Below, one piece after another: positions 1-10,170 of a stretch of 64,000 nucleotides of DNA. The stretch lies in assembly GCA_002005505.1 (NCBI GenBank), contig MVGU01001258.1:85001-149000 (forward strand), given 5' to 3'. This stretch comes from Botryococcus braunii. Taxonomy: Eukaryota; Chlorophyta; Trebouxiophyceae. Positions within the stretch are counted from its first letter, which is position 1. Each line of letters starts with the position of its first letter. The notes beneath the pieces were generated by a model. The model was not told where the DNA came from. It worked only from the letters and a program-made list of their open reading frames with translations, and ran no database searches. The position numbers and the translations under genes were made by a program.

Positions 1-462
1 TCTCTGATCAGTTGCCTCAAGTGTCAACACACAGTCGGGCTCTGCTTGCTCTCCTGCACACAGCAAGAGACCCGACCGAGCTTAACACCCTTCGTGCCAG
101 GACATACAGGTGAAGTGCTGCATCTCAGTGTAACTTGCATGGACAATTGATTAGGAAGAGGTCTAGATAAGTGTATTAGAATGTTGCGAATGCTTGACTC
201 ATCGAACAATGGAAATGCGAACTATCTGTCGATGCTTAGAAGAGGTAGTTTGAATTCCTTGACGTTGAGAGAGAGCAAGAAGCAATGTAATGACTTGTTT
301 GGGACTGAAAGAGCACTCCGGGTGCTTATCTCTGATCAGTTGCCTCAAGTGTCAACACACAGTCGGGCTCTGCTTGCTCTCCTGCACACAGCAAGAGACC
401 CGACCGAGCTTAACACCCTTCGTGCCGGGACATACAGGGAACATTACGCCCAGAATTGTACA
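1..462 (+). repeat. 5' LTR of copia A (3' portion)
   Basis: Matches 18418-18879 with about one difference (near position 98). Contains most of the first and all of the second copy of the 145-bp LTR-internal direct repeat (up to 109, and about 293-437). Ends in TGTACA immediately before the primer-binding site. Confidence 0.93.
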
Positions 463-475
463 GGTTATGGGCCCA
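463..475 (+). promoter_or_regulatory. Primer-binding site of copia A (half initiator-tRNA type)
   Basis: GGTTATGGGCCCA directly follows the LTR. It is complementary to the anticodon stem-loop region of eukaryotic initiator tRNA-Met (which contains TGGGCCCATAACC), not to a tRNA 3' end. This is the half-tRNA primer arrangement known from Drosophila copia. Confidence 0.85.
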
Positions 476-519
476 CCAACTCTTGAGCTGGGCAACTGAA
501 AGTATGTTCCGAGCCTACG

Positions 520-1044
520 ATGGGACGAACAAAGCAGAGCGGGAGGATGTCGACCGGCAGTAAAAGACCTTTTATTCCCCCAACTCCTTCACCACCTACA
601 TATGATAGCCTGAGGAGAGCTGGAGGAGATACGGGACCGAGAACACCAGAAGAACGAGCATTTCTAGTGAAGGATTTTGTCAGCCGAGCGTACGGACTGG
701 GCAAAGTCGAACAGCCTCTGTGGTTCAGACGACGATTCTCTGTTTACCCAGCCTACAAAGTAACTGCGTGGGAGTGTTCATTCATCAACGCGGACCCAGG
801 CTTCGTCACGCGAGCATTATTTGAACGACACCTACAACAGCTCGGAGGACCCAGCAAACCCGAGTATTGGGAAGAAAGGGCAGCCTACACAGCAGTGGAG
901 TGTGCTCTCGCCACTCTTGACGAGGACTTCCTACTTTCCTTTCTGGGCAGCAGAAAAGGATTCAGCCCAGAGGAGTGGTGCACGGACACAGACAACGGAG
1001 ACGAGGACGGGGACTCGCAGCGGTCAGAACCTAACGTAGACTGA
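520..1044 (+). CDS. Unrecognised 174-aa ORF upstream of gag in copia A
   Basis: Complete ORF between the primer-binding site and gag; its stop lies 11 nt before the gag ATG at 1056. I do not recognise the protein. Seen: a basic, Ser/Thr/Pro-rich N-terminus (residues 1-30, with a PPTPSPPTY stretch), a central mixed region (about 40-150) with several Trp/Phe/Tyr, and an acidic tail (about 155-174, rich in D, E and N). There is no signal peptide, membrane segment or zinc motif. Ty1/copia elements normally begin with gag, so an extra leading ORF is unusual. It could be a leader or regulatory protein, an extra gag-like domain or a captured sequence. Its intactness in an otherwise open element argues for function, but no homologue can be tested here. 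Confidence 0.55.
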   Translation: MGRTKQSGRMSTGSKRPFIPPTPSPPTYDSLRRAGGDTGPRTPEERAFLVKDFVSRAYGLGKVEQPLWFRRRFSVYPAYKVTAWECSFINADPGFVTRALFERHLQQLGGPSKPEYWEERAAYTAVECALATLDEDFLLSFLGSRKGFSPEEWCTDTDNGDEDGDSQRSEPNVD

Positions 1045-1055
1045 GTAACATCAGC

Positions 1056-3190
1056 ATGGCGAGAAAGAGATCTAAATCGAGGGAGCCATCTGAGGAGGAG
1101 CCCACAACAGAGGAAGCATCTACATCGTCTCCCACACGACAGCCGTGTACACCCAGCACATCAAAGGGCGAGGGAGATGTACTCCCCAAGGTCATAGCCA
1201 CTCAAGTCAAAGTGCATATTAAACTGGATCGTCATGGCACAAATTTTGTGGTATGGGACAATGCTTTCACTGCTGCCAATAGTGCCAAGGGTTCCTTTCC
1301 TGCCATTCAGTCAGCCATGCCTGGAACTATCCACAATGCGGCTGCAATGCTTCTGCTGTATGAGTCAGTTCCAGAGGAATGGTTAGGAGAAGTGTCAAGT
1401 AAGCCGTCAGCTTATGATGCATATCTGTTTATTTGCAAGAAATTTGTGGGTGGCTACAACACTCAAGCAAATGCAGACTGGCTGAAGGAAATGTCCAAAG
1501 GGATGAGACGTGGAGAAACGATCTCTCAGTATGTGTCTAGAATGATAAATCTCAAAAGCTGCTTGAAACGCAATGGACATGACCTCTTGGATGGTCATGT
1601 GGCCTCCCAGATTGTGCAGGGACTGCCAGCAGCAGCTAATCCTCCAGGGCTGTTGCCCACTGCAGTAGCTTACCCCCTGGATGATCTGGCAGCTCTCATT
1701 TCCACCACTGCAGAGGCGTCTGGCTACAACGATGATGGAGAACAGCCTGCCATGGTGATGAAGGCAATGCCTGCTCAACGAGAGACTGATCCAGCCCCTT
1801 TCACTAGCGGGGCCAATCCCTCCAAACAGCCAGCAGACTCAGAATCAAGGGGAGAAGTGAGAGGCACGTGCAACTACTGCCACAGGAAAGGCCATTTTTG
1901 GAGAGACTGCCGCAAACGTCAAAGGGATGCAGAGACACAACGCAATGTGGTGGCAGCGGTACAGCAACTTGCTGCCATGTGGCCCCAAGGGCAGTTTCCT
2001 GGTGCACCCCAGCCACCTCCAAGCGTGCAGCATGCATTCCCAGGCACTGGAGCGTTCCCACTACTGCACCCTCCTCCAGGCCCACCTTCTCCTCCCTCAG
2101 AAGGTATGCCATACGTGGTATCTTATAATGTGCTGGATGGCAGTAAGCACCAACAGTCCAAACAGTCGTGGCTTGTGGATAGTGGAGCGTCTGTACATCT
2201 TGTGAACAACCTTTCCCTGCTGCATGCCCCTACAGTACATGACCACCCTATCCCACTGCTGCTTGCTACATCTGATGCCACTGGGGGTATTGTTGCTACT
2301 GGGTCAGTGTGTCTCATGTCCTCTCAGCATATTCCTGTGTGGCTGCATCATGTCCAGTGTGTTCCCTCAGCCACCACTAATATTCTCTCAGTATCTGCTG
2401 CTCTGCGCGATGGAATCCGGTTCAGTACAGATAGACTGGGAGCATTCACTGCTGTCTCAGGACCGAGTGGTTGGCGGATGCCTGTGAAACCAGAGAATGG
2501 TCTCTATTATATCTACAACTGCCTCCCAGTACCGCCAGCGAAGGTTCATTATTCAGTGACTGCTGCCCTGAAGAAGAAATGCTCCAAAGGTCTAAGTCAT
2601 GACTGTGCCAAACGTTTCCTGTGGCACAGCAGATTGGGACACCCAGGAGACCCCTGGATGAAACGCCTGAGCAGTGAGCAACTGGTTACTGGCCTAGACA
2701 CCTTGATGTCCCCCTGTGAAAAGTGTCCTAAGTACTGTGAAGCATGCATTGAGGGGAAGCATGCACGTCCCCCATTTGGTGAAAGCTCTAGACCTGCTGA
2801 GAAACCCCTTGACAGAATCCACATTGACACTGTGGGTCCCATATCACCAGCAGCCATTACTGGGGAACGCTTTTGGGTAACCGTAACTGATGAGGCATCT
2901 GGGTGGAAGGCAGTGCTGCCAGTGAAGTCAAAAGATGTAATTGGAGCTGTTGTCAGAGACCTAATTTTGTATTGGCAAACTGAGAAGGAAACTACAGTGA
3001 AGTGCGTCCGCAGTGACAGAGGGACAGAGTTCTTAAATGCCAAGTTCAAGGAATTTTGTGCATCCCAGGGCACTAAGCTGGAGACATCTGCCCCATATAC
3101 CCCTCAGCAGAATGGACTTGCTGAGAGAGCCAACAGAACCCTCAAGGAGCGCACCAGGACCCTCCTCAATTTTGCTGCAGCAAGCCCTGT
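1056..3190 (+). pseudogene. gag-pol: copia A gag-protease-integrase, first segment (interrupted by B)
   Basis: Begins at ATG 1056. Gag is followed by a zinc knuckle CNYCHRKGHFWRDC (about residue 272, CX2CX4HX4C). The aspartic protease motif WLVDSGASVHLV lies near residue 371. The integrase HHCC domain (HSRLGHPG ... CEKCPKYCEACIEGKH) is at about nt 2620-2765, and the catalytic core has RIHIDTVGP and the CVRSDRG ... NGLAERANR stretch (D, D, E residues). No internal stop is present. The frame is broken after codon 711 by gypsy B inside the integrase; the next two bases before B belong to the codon completed at 10652. Apparent in-frame codons after 3190 belong to the B LTR and are not copia sequence. 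Confidence 0.93.
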
Positions 3191-3666
3191 TGTGATGGAA
3201 TGTAGGGATTTCCCGGCATTTCTGGACATTTCCCTTACCCCCTAGCCTAGGCGCACATGTGGCGCACATGTCGTACGAGCAACGCGAGTACGCACGTGCC
3301 TAGCGTCTAGCCTTGGCTTCCTAGCCGTCGAATTCCATTGGATAGTTATGGACGTTACTCTCATAGTAGGATTCTAGGATATTTTCTAGATACTATTGTA
3401 GAGGTTTGGTGGACTAGTGCGCTACCATTGGAGGAACGTGAACACACGATCACGAACCACGGGAAGGAACGGATAGAGACGTAAGCCACGGGAAGACACG
3501 CACTCAGGTAATTTGGAAGCTTAGTAGACCACAAGTAGGGAGTGGAAGCTCCGTGAGGTGGGGGTTACTTGTAATTGGAAAGAGCGTCCAACTTGTCGGC
3601 CATCCGGCCTTGTCTCTCTCTCTCTCACAACTTGGAAATTCTCTCTAACTTGTGCATTCTACGACA
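3191..3666 (+). repeat. 5' LTR of gypsy B
   Basis: 476 bp, TG...CA. Contains a CT microsatellite near 3612-3625. The same sequence recurs at 10171-10646. Confidence 0.97.
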
Positions 3667-3668
3667 TC

Positions 3669-3680
3669 TGGTATCGGCGA
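3669..3680 (+). promoter_or_regulatory. Primer-binding site of gypsy B
   Basis: TGGTATCGGCGA, 2 nt after the LTR. The same 12-mer follows the 5' LTRs of C, E, M and the TRIM. It implies a primer tRNA ending TCGCCGATACCA. Confidence 0.85.
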
Positions 3681-3784
3681 GATGCCGAATTGTTCTCTGC
3701 AAGTCTTTCGCGTGGTGGAAGGAGGAAAGTCGTAGGAGGGAGATCGTTCGATGGAAGGTCCTAACTCTCATATGTGGGCCGTAG

Positions 3785-5023
3785 ATGTCACCGCCCTCTT
3801 CTGGGAAGTTTAAAAACCTTTCTTCGGAAGAAAGAGAGTTTTTGGAAGCGTTGGAAAGCTCAGGGGAGCTGGTAGAGGACTTGATGGAGGGGGCATCTCG
3901 CGATCCGTCGCCCGCTCCGTCCACACCAAAGACAAAGAAGATCAAGTTGACCAATAAAATAAAGGAGCAGTTATTTTTGGAATTTAAGGAAAAGCTTCTT
4001 GCCGAAAGGCAAGTTGGAGGGGATGGGGTGGAGGAGACTCCTCGCCCTAGTGGACAAGTAAGAGCAACTCCTCCTTCTTTGTTTTCGGGAAAGAGGGGAT
4101 CTTTTTGCTATTTTGCAAGGAAGTTGGAAGGCTATGCAAAACTAACCAATGTGCCTGCAGGAAAGTGGGTGGCCTTGGGAGTGCAATTGATGGAAGAAAG
4201 ACCCACAAAAGTTTGGGACACACATGTAAGGAAACTAGAAAAGGAAGGGATACATGAGCATACATTGGAATGGAAGGATTTTAAAACTTTTATGGTTAAA
4301 AGATATGATTCCACAGACACAGTGGCCATTGCCAGGGCAAAATTAGACAAAGTCTTTCAAGGAAATGAGACTGTCGAGAGATATATTGAAAGATTTATGT
4401 CTCTCTTAGCAGATGTAGAGGTTGACTATCAAATAGCCATGCAAGACCAGTTACATCTTTTTACCAAGGGTCTTAATACTCCTCTCAAACTTGCATGCAC
4501 TGTGAACCCTGCAACAGGCAGTCCTTTCACTGATCTGGAAGACATTTGCACTTATGTTGTTAAATATGAGGCAAGTCTCAAAAGCACATATGTGGATGCA
4601 CAGGGACCCAAGAGGAAGAGGGTCTACACCCAGACACCTCAAGTGGCAGCAGGAGTGGTGGAACAACAGCCCCCTGCACCACCTTCCTTGGGTTTGGTGG
4701 GAGCACCCCCTTTTGGGTCCGGGAGAAAAATTGATTCTAGAACCTCTATTCCAAAGGATAGGGAATGCTATTTTTGTCATAAACTAGGCCACGAGTCATG
4801 GCAGTGTGTTGCTAAAAAGCAATATCTAGCTGCCAAAGCTCAAGCTAGTGGGCACACCCCATCAAATTTTCAGCCTGGATTCTATCCGAGGCAAGGAAAC
4901 AATCAACCAGTGGCAGCACCACTGCAAGGTGTTTCACCTCCCTCACACATTGGGCCTAAGGGATTTAACAAGGGAAAACATTGGAAAGGGAAAGGGAAGG
5001 GCAAGGGCCCTAAACAAGATTAG
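3785..5023 (+). CDS. gag: Gag polyprotein of gypsy B
   Basis: 412 aa. Structural capsid and nucleocapsid protein that packages the element RNA in cytoplasmic particles. Seen: a charged N-terminal region with Pro/Lys stretch (about 40-60); the retrotransposon-gag capsid core (about 100-260, with RYDSTDTV and ETVERYIERFMSLL typical of plant gypsy Gag); a zinc knuckle CYFCHKLGHESWQC near residue 322 (CX2CX4HX4C); and a Lys/Gly-rich basic C-terminus. The start is the first ATG downstream of the primer-binding site that opens this frame. The stop TAG is followed after 2 nt by the pol ATG in another frame, which suggests termination-reinitiation or a recoding event. Closely related to Gag of element M. 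Intact. Confidence 0.93.
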   Translation: MSPPSSGKFKNLSSEEREFLEALESSGELVEDLMEGASRDPSPAPSTPKTKKIKLTNKIKEQLFLEFKEKLLAERQVGGDGVEETPRPSGQVRATPPSLFSGKRGSFCYFARKLEGYAKLTNVPAGKWVALGVQLMEERPTKVWDTHVRKLEKEGIHEHTLEWKDFKTFMVKRYDSTDTVAIARAKLDKVFQGNETVERYIERFMSLLADVEVDYQIAMQDQLHLFTKGLNTPLKLACTVNPATGSPFTDLEDICTYVVKYEASLKSTYVDAQGPKRKRVYTQTPQVAAGVVEQQPPAPPSLGLVGAPPFGSGRKIDSRTSIPKDRECYFCHKLGHESWQCVAKKQYLAAKAQASGHTPSNFQPGFYPRQGNNQPVAAPLQGVSPPSHIGPKGFNKGKHWKGKGKGKGPKQD

Positions 5024-5025
5024 TC

Positions 5026-8000
5026 ATGAATGAAATTTGTTTTTCATATTTAACTTTTCTTGTTCAGAAGTCCTTGGGAAGTTGGAATACACCTCTGATT
5101 GTTCCTGGCAAACACAAAGCTGAGACTTGTATTGAATCTTTTCTTGCTGAACGAAAAGAAAACTCACAAGTCAGTGCATGCTTTGTGATAGGCCAGAAGG
5201 TGTGGAAAAGTAGGAGTTTCTTTTTGCGGTTACGCTCTCGCGCAAACCTGAAAATTCTTGCTAGGGGCTCAAAAGGGGAATGCTTTTCTTTTCAAGGACA
5301 GCAATGTACATTTCCTTTTTCCTTTGTTTTAGCTTATGCAGCACCCAAAGCATCTTGTCAGTTGGGTTCAACGTCAAGTGCTGCACCTCTTAACCTCACA
5401 TTTCCTGTCATGGCAAGGGGACAACAATGTAAAGCTTTAATGGACACCGGGGCCACACACTCTTTTGTCCGGGAAAAAGTTTTGCAAGGTTTGAGGTATA
5501 ACAAGAGGACTTCACCCGTCACACTTGCTGATGGGACAGTAACACACACAAATGGGAAAGTGGATTTGAGTGTCCGGTTTGCTCCATCTATCATTACGAG
5601 ACACTCCTTTCTTGTGTGTGACTCAATAATGGAAGGAATTGACATAATTTTGGGACAGGATTGGCTAGCACCACGACATGCTAATGTTAATGTGAGAGCT
5701 GGCAAGGCTCATATTAGACACAATAACAAATGGGTCTTGTTAAACAAACAAGGAAAAGGCTTGGGAAAGAAGTTGGGATGGGGAATCAAATTAGGAAACA
5801 CCAGGAAAGGGAAACGGGATCATTGGAAAACCTGCTTGTTCAATGTCATGGCCAAGGATGAACATGTTGGTTGGGATGAACAGGAAGAGATGCCACCTTT
5901 GGTGGACATGGACGACCCCTCGACGGAGTCATCCGGGACTTCCTTACACAACTCTGCGCCGGGGGATACCTCGGGCACGGCCCCGGATATGGAGAGTTGC
6001 CTAGAAGTGGAGAAGGAAGTGGAAGAGGAAGAGGAAAGGGAAGAGGAAAAGGAAGAGGAAGAGGGAGAATCCGAGGTCACCACGGGTAAGCCTTCGGACC
6101 CTCTAGAGGAAATTTGTGCTAAAAAGCCTGAGCGGCTAGCACACTTGCTCCGGGAGTACAAGGACATTTTTCCAAATGGGCTACCAGGACTACCCCCACA
6201 CCGACAAGTCTATCACACTATTAATGTGCAGGAAGGAATAACTCCTCCAAACCGTCCTGCTTACCGCTTGTCCGTGGAAGAAACTGAGGAATGTGAGCGA
6301 ACTGTGGATGAACTACTTTCTAAGGGACACATACGCCCCTCATGTTCACCATATGCTTCACCGGTCTTGTTTGTGAGGAAGAAGGAGGGCACATACCGAA
6401 TGGTTATAGACTACAGGGCATTAAATAAAATCACCATTCATGATAGGTACCCTCTCCCTCGCATAGACGACTTGCTTGATAAACTTAAAGGTGCTAAGAT
6501 TTTCTCAAGTCTGGACCTCCTCAGTGGTTATCATCAAGTAAGGCTAAAGGAGGAAGACATTCCTAAAACAGCGTTTCGTACACCCTTTGGGCTGTATGAG
6601 TTCTTAGTGCTTCCTTTTGGACTCACCAACGCCCCCGCTACCTTTCAACGCCTAATGAATGAAATCTTTCATGATTTCATAAGGGAAGGGTTTGTGGTAG
6701 TGTACCTTGACGATGTTCTAATTTTCAGTCGGGATGAAGAGGAGCATTATGCTCATCTTCGGAAGGTGTTCCAACGCCTTCGGGAAAAGGAATTGTTTGC
6801 AAAACTTGCCAAATGTGAATTCTTATGCTCAGAACTCAAATACCTCGGGCATATCATTGGCAAGGATGGACTGAAAGTGGACCCCCAAAAGGTGGAGGTA
6901 GTCAAGGATTGGCCCACACCCCAAAACGTCACCGACGTGCGTAGATTTTTGGGGCTTGCAAATTATTTTCGAAAATTTATTCAGGGGTTCAGCTCACTTG
7001 CTGCTCCTTTGACTAAACTGTCCAGTAGCAAAAGTTCTTGGACTTGGGGAAAAGAGCAAGATGAGGCCCTTGCGGCTCTCAAGGATGCATTAATACAGGC
7101 ACCCATACTATCACTGCCAGACCTTCGTAAACCCTTCCAGGTAATTTGTGATGCGAGTGATTTTGGGGTTGGCGCTGTACTATTGCAGGAAGGTCGAGTC
7201 ATTGCTTATTACAGTAAGAAGCTCAATAGTGCAGAAAGGAACTATTCTGCAACTGAGAGGGAGTTACTTGCTGTAGTGTATGCCTTGACGGAATGGAGAT
7301 GTTATGTCCTAGGGAAACAAGTCACTGTCACCACAGACCATAAGTGTAACACTTTTCTTCAGCAACAGGTTGGTTTAAGCCCTCGGAGGGCACGGTGGGC
7401 TGAGAAGTTGCAGGAGTTCAACATTCTTTGGGTTTGGGAGCCTGGAAAGACTAACGTTGCGGATGCGTTGTCCAGGAACCCAGTCCTCCAGGGACAGCTC
7501 CAGGGACAACAGCAGCGCAACGTCTCCACGGAGCCCAACCCCGGGAAGGGGACCAATGCAACCTCGATGGATGGGGACGGGAGGGCCCGCTCGGGCTCCA
7601 TCACCCTCGGGTCTGACGGGTGTGACACCTTCTTGGAATTGTTGAAGGGTGCTTACGCACATGATTCGTGGTTGGGAACAAGGGCAAATAGGAGAAAAGT
7701 TCACTTTACGGACGGGGTTTGGGAATTTGGAAGGGAGGGAAGAAAATATGTGCCTGCATTTTATGAAGTCCGGGATAAGGAAGGTCCAGTTGCTAGGAAT
7801 CTGCGGCAGGACATATTGAAAGCTTTGCATGAACCTCCGACTGTTGGTCATCCAGGCTTTGCGAAGATGTATGATCTAGTGAAGCGGGACTGGTGGTGGC
7901 CGGGAATGGCGGAGGATGTGCGGGAGTATGTGAAGTATTGTGATTCATGCCAGCGGGTGAAGGCCTCAAACCAGTTACCCGCAGGACTCTTACACCCTTT

Positions 8001-9186
8001 ACAAATCCCCACAAGGAAATGGCAAAGCATCTCAATGGATTTCATCACGGGACTGCCTAAAAGCAAACACGGGCATAACGCAATATGGGTAGTGGTTGAC
8101 AGGTTGAGCAAATGTGCCCACTTTGCCCCTACCACTACCAATGCAGATGCTTATGAAGTTGCTGTTCTGATGAGGGATAAAGTATGGAAGTATCACGGTT
8201 TCCCTGAAGAAATTGTTTCGGACCGAGATCCTCGGTTTGTGAATAATTTCATGAACACACTTCTAAGTCTGACGGGGTGCAAGCCGGCTCGAACTACGGC
8301 ATATCATCCTCAGTCAGATGGTCAAACGGAACGGGTGAATAGGATCTTGGAAGATTTTTTGAAACACTATGTCAAGGATAACCCAAGGGAGTGGGAGGAT
8401 TACCTTTCAGTGGCGGAATTTGCCTACAACAACTCTTGGCAAACTTCCCTAAACTCCACACCCTTCAGGTTAACATATGGGCAAGATCCAAATATACCGT
8501 TTGCGGTGGGACACATGGAGGGCACTAAGGTGGATAGGGCTGATCTCTTCATGAGAAAAATGCAAGACAAAATCACCCTTGCAAGGAAGTGTTTGCGTGC
8601 AGCTCAAGACCGTCAGACGGCCTATGCCAACCGGCATAGGAGGGAGGCCATCTACCAGGAAGGGGACTATGTCCTCCTTTCAACCCGTGCGGCCCCCACG
8701 CTAACTTCAAACAGATTCAGCAAGCTGCAACCCAGGCACGTGGGACCCTTCAGGGTCATGGCGGTCACGCCCGACAACGTTAACTTCGTCACACTGGATC
8801 TTCCGGACCGGCTGGACATCCACCCCCGCATAAATGTCTGCTATTTGAAGCCATACTGGACACGTGAGGAGGCGCAGTCGCGTGGATACTGCCCCCCAAA
8901 AGTCATCACCAAAGCGGATGGCACCACTCACCTTGAGTGGGTAGTGGATGCACTAGTCGATCACCGGCTGTTGCACGACAAGGATGGGTTCTCCTACCAT
9001 TTTGAGGATGGCACACCCTTTCTCGAGTACCTTGTAAAGTGGGCAGGCCATGGGGCCACAGAGGACTCATGGGAATCTCAGGAGGCATTCGAGACCCATC
9101 CGGGGCTGGTTAATACCTATCATAGACTCCAGGGGCTCGCCCCGCCCATTTGGGACCAGGTGGCGCTGCGCGACACCTTCCCTTGA
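5026..9186 (+). CDS. pol: Pol polyprotein of gypsy B (PR-RT-RH-IN-chromodomain)
   Basis: 1386 aa without stops. Domains in order: aspartic protease (MDTGATHSFV, about residues 139-148); a very acidic Glu-rich spacer (about 325-350); reverse transcriptase with VVVYLDDVLIFSR (about 556-568); RNase H with VICDASDFGVGAVLLQ (about 706-722); integrase HHCC zinc domain (HEPPTVGHPG ... CDSCQRVKA, about 935-980) and DDE core (SMDFITGLP, VSDRDPRF, HPQSDGQTERVNR); and a C-terminal chromodomain (FLEYLVKWAGHGATEDSWES, about 1330-1352). This order and the chromodomain define a Ty3/gypsy chromovirus. The chromodomain probably directs integration to marked chromatin. All catalytic motifs I checked are present. 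It lies 2 nt after gag in a different frame. Confidence 0.95.
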   Translation: MNEICFSYLTFLVQKSLGSWNTPLIVPGKHKAETCIESFLAERKENSQVSACFVIGQKVWKSRSFFLRLRSRANLKILARGSKGECFSFQGQQCTFPFSFVLAYAAPKASCQLGSTSSAAPLNLTFPVMARGQQCKALMDTGATHSFVREKVLQGLRYNKRTSPVTLADGTVTHTNGKVDLSVRFAPSIITRHSFLVCDSIMEGIDIILGQDWLAPRHANVNVRAGKAHIRHNNKWVLLNKQGKGLGKKLGWGIKLGNTRKGKRDHWKTCLFNVMAKDEHVGWDEQEEMPPLVDMDDPSTESSGTSLHNSAPGDTSGTAPDMESCLEVEKEVEEEEEREEEKEEEEGESEVTTGKPSDPLEEICAKKPERLAHLLREYKDIFPNGLPGLPPHRQVYHTINVQEGITPPNRPAYRLSVEETEECERTVDELLSKGHIRPSCSPYASPVLFVRKKEGTYRMVIDYRALNKITIHDRYPLPRIDDLLDKLKGAKIFSSLDLLSGYHQVRLKEEDIPKTAFRTPFGLYEFLVLPFGLTNAPATFQRLMNEIFHDFIREGFVVVYLDDVLIFSRDEEEHYAHLRKVFQRLREKELFAKLAKCEFLCSELKYLGHIIGKDGLKVDPQKVEVVKDWPTPQNVTDVRRFLGLANYFRKFIQGFSSLAAPLTKLSSSKSSWTWGKEQDEALAALKDALIQAPILSLPDLRKPFQVICDASDFGVGAVLLQEGRVIAYYSKKLNSAERNYSATERELLAVVYALTEWRCYVLGKQVTVTTDHKCNTFLQQQVGLSPRRARWAEKLQEFNILWVWEPGKTNVADALSRNPVLQGQLQGQQQRNVSTEPNPGKGTNATSMDGDGRARSGSITLGSDGCDTFLELLKGAYAHDSWLGTRANRRKVHFTDGVWEFGREGRKYVPAFYEVRDKEGPVARNLRQDILKALHEPPTVGHPGFAKMYDLVKRDWWWPGMAEDVREYVKYCDSCQRVKASNQLPAGLLHPLQIPTRKWQSISMDFITGLPKSKHGHNAIWVVVDRLSKCAHFAPTTTNADAYEVAVLMRDKVWKYHGFPEEIVSDRDPRFVNNFMNTLLSLTGCKPARTTAYHPQSDGQTERVNRILEDFLKHYVKDNPREWEDYLSVAEFAYNNSWQTSLNSTPFRLTYGQDPNIPFAVGHMEGTKVDRADLFMRKMQDKITLARKCLRAAQDRQTAYANRHRREAIYQEGDYVLLSTRAAPTLTSNRFSKLQPRHVGPFRVMAVTPDNVNFVTLDLPDRLDIHPRINVCYLKPYWTREEAQSRGYCPPKVITKADGTTHLEWVVDALVDHRLLHDKDGFSYHFEDGTPFLEYLVKWAGHGATEDSWESQEAFETHPGLVNTYHRLQGLAPPIWDQVALRDTFP

Positions 9187-9474
9187 ACGGGCCCCTCCGG
9201 ACGGTTGTCCCCCTCATCCACTTGTGGAGTTCCCACCTGGTGTCTGGGAATACATGGGACGGGACCTATGGTAGGGACTGTATATCTTGTGTACTTTGGG
9301 ACAAGGGACGGGGTAGGTTGCCTACCTCGGTATGTGTGGCATGAGGCCTCATACCGCTTCGATGCATTGAACTCGGGGTTCTGCATTCAGGGATGGGAAT
9401 TGAAGTACACATGGCGCGCAACCGCAGTCTGCTTAACTAGCACTTGGGACGTGGGCTTGAAGTACAGAAGTGAC

Positions 9475-9571
9475 TTGGAACCCTTGGCTATGGGCTACTT
9501 GGAACCCTTGGCTATGGGCTACTTGGGAGCCCTTGGATATGGGCTACTTGGAACCCTTGGATATGGACTAC
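9475..9571 (+). repeat. 24-bp tandem repeat in gypsy B 3' region
   Basis: Four consecutive copies of a 24-25 bp unit (TTGGAACCCTTGG then CTATGGGCTAC and variants); the third carries one extra base, the third and fourth have GATATGG, and a decayed fifth start follows. Confidence 0.9.
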
Positions 9572-10157
9572 TTGGCATCTTGGGATGGATTTCTTTCTAT
9601 GTACTATATGTGTACCTTATGTGTACAGTATGGACAATGTATCATAAAGAAACTGTGTTGTATGGATAGCCACTTTAGGAAAGCATTGTGAACTGAGCTA
9701 CACCTGTGTCATATTTATCTTGTTCGGATTGTTATCGGTTGTGTCACAAGCATTGTATTGCTTTAATAAATAATAAATAGGGATGTGTCAATAAAGGCGG
9801 ACTTGGATAGTTCGAAAGGAATAAGGCGAACGTTCGTCGTAGTTCGCCGTAATTTATCGTAATTTATCGTAATTATAGTACCGTGTCGTATCGTATCGTA
9901 CAGTATTGTACTTAGGACTAAAATAAAGCACACCTACTAAATAAATTAAAAAAAAAAAAACAAAAAAACAAAAAAATGGACGCTTTAGTCAATTGCTTGG
10001 GATGATAGGGGAATAACTTGGAGGCGGGGACCCTAATGTAACCCATTCGGCAAGGGTCTAACGGCGCTGGTGGATGGGCCGTTCGGTGACGACCATTCCC
10101 TTATAATTGTGGTCTACTGTATGTGTGTATGTGGCTGCATGAGGACATGCAGGAATT

Positions 10158-10170
10158 AAGGGGGGGATGA
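10158..10170 (+). promoter_or_regulatory. Polypurine tract of gypsy B
   Basis: AAGGGGGGGATGA sits directly before the 3' LTR, where the plus-strand primer is expected. Confidence 0.8.

Larger units (their letters stand above)
9187..10170 (+). other. 3' non-coding region of gypsy B
   Basis: Nearly 1 kb between pol and the 3' LTR with no credible ORF. It holds the 24-bp tandem repeats at 9475-9571, AATAAATAATAAATA near 9765-9778, TTTATCGTAA-type short repeats near 9852-9880, and an A-rich tract with interspersed C at about 9947-9976. Confidence 0.8.

Noticed and set aside
9940..9976. A-rich tract as the tail of a LINE or SINE
   Set aside because: It lies inside the 3' non-coding region of gypsy B with no flanking target duplication or LINE/SINE body.
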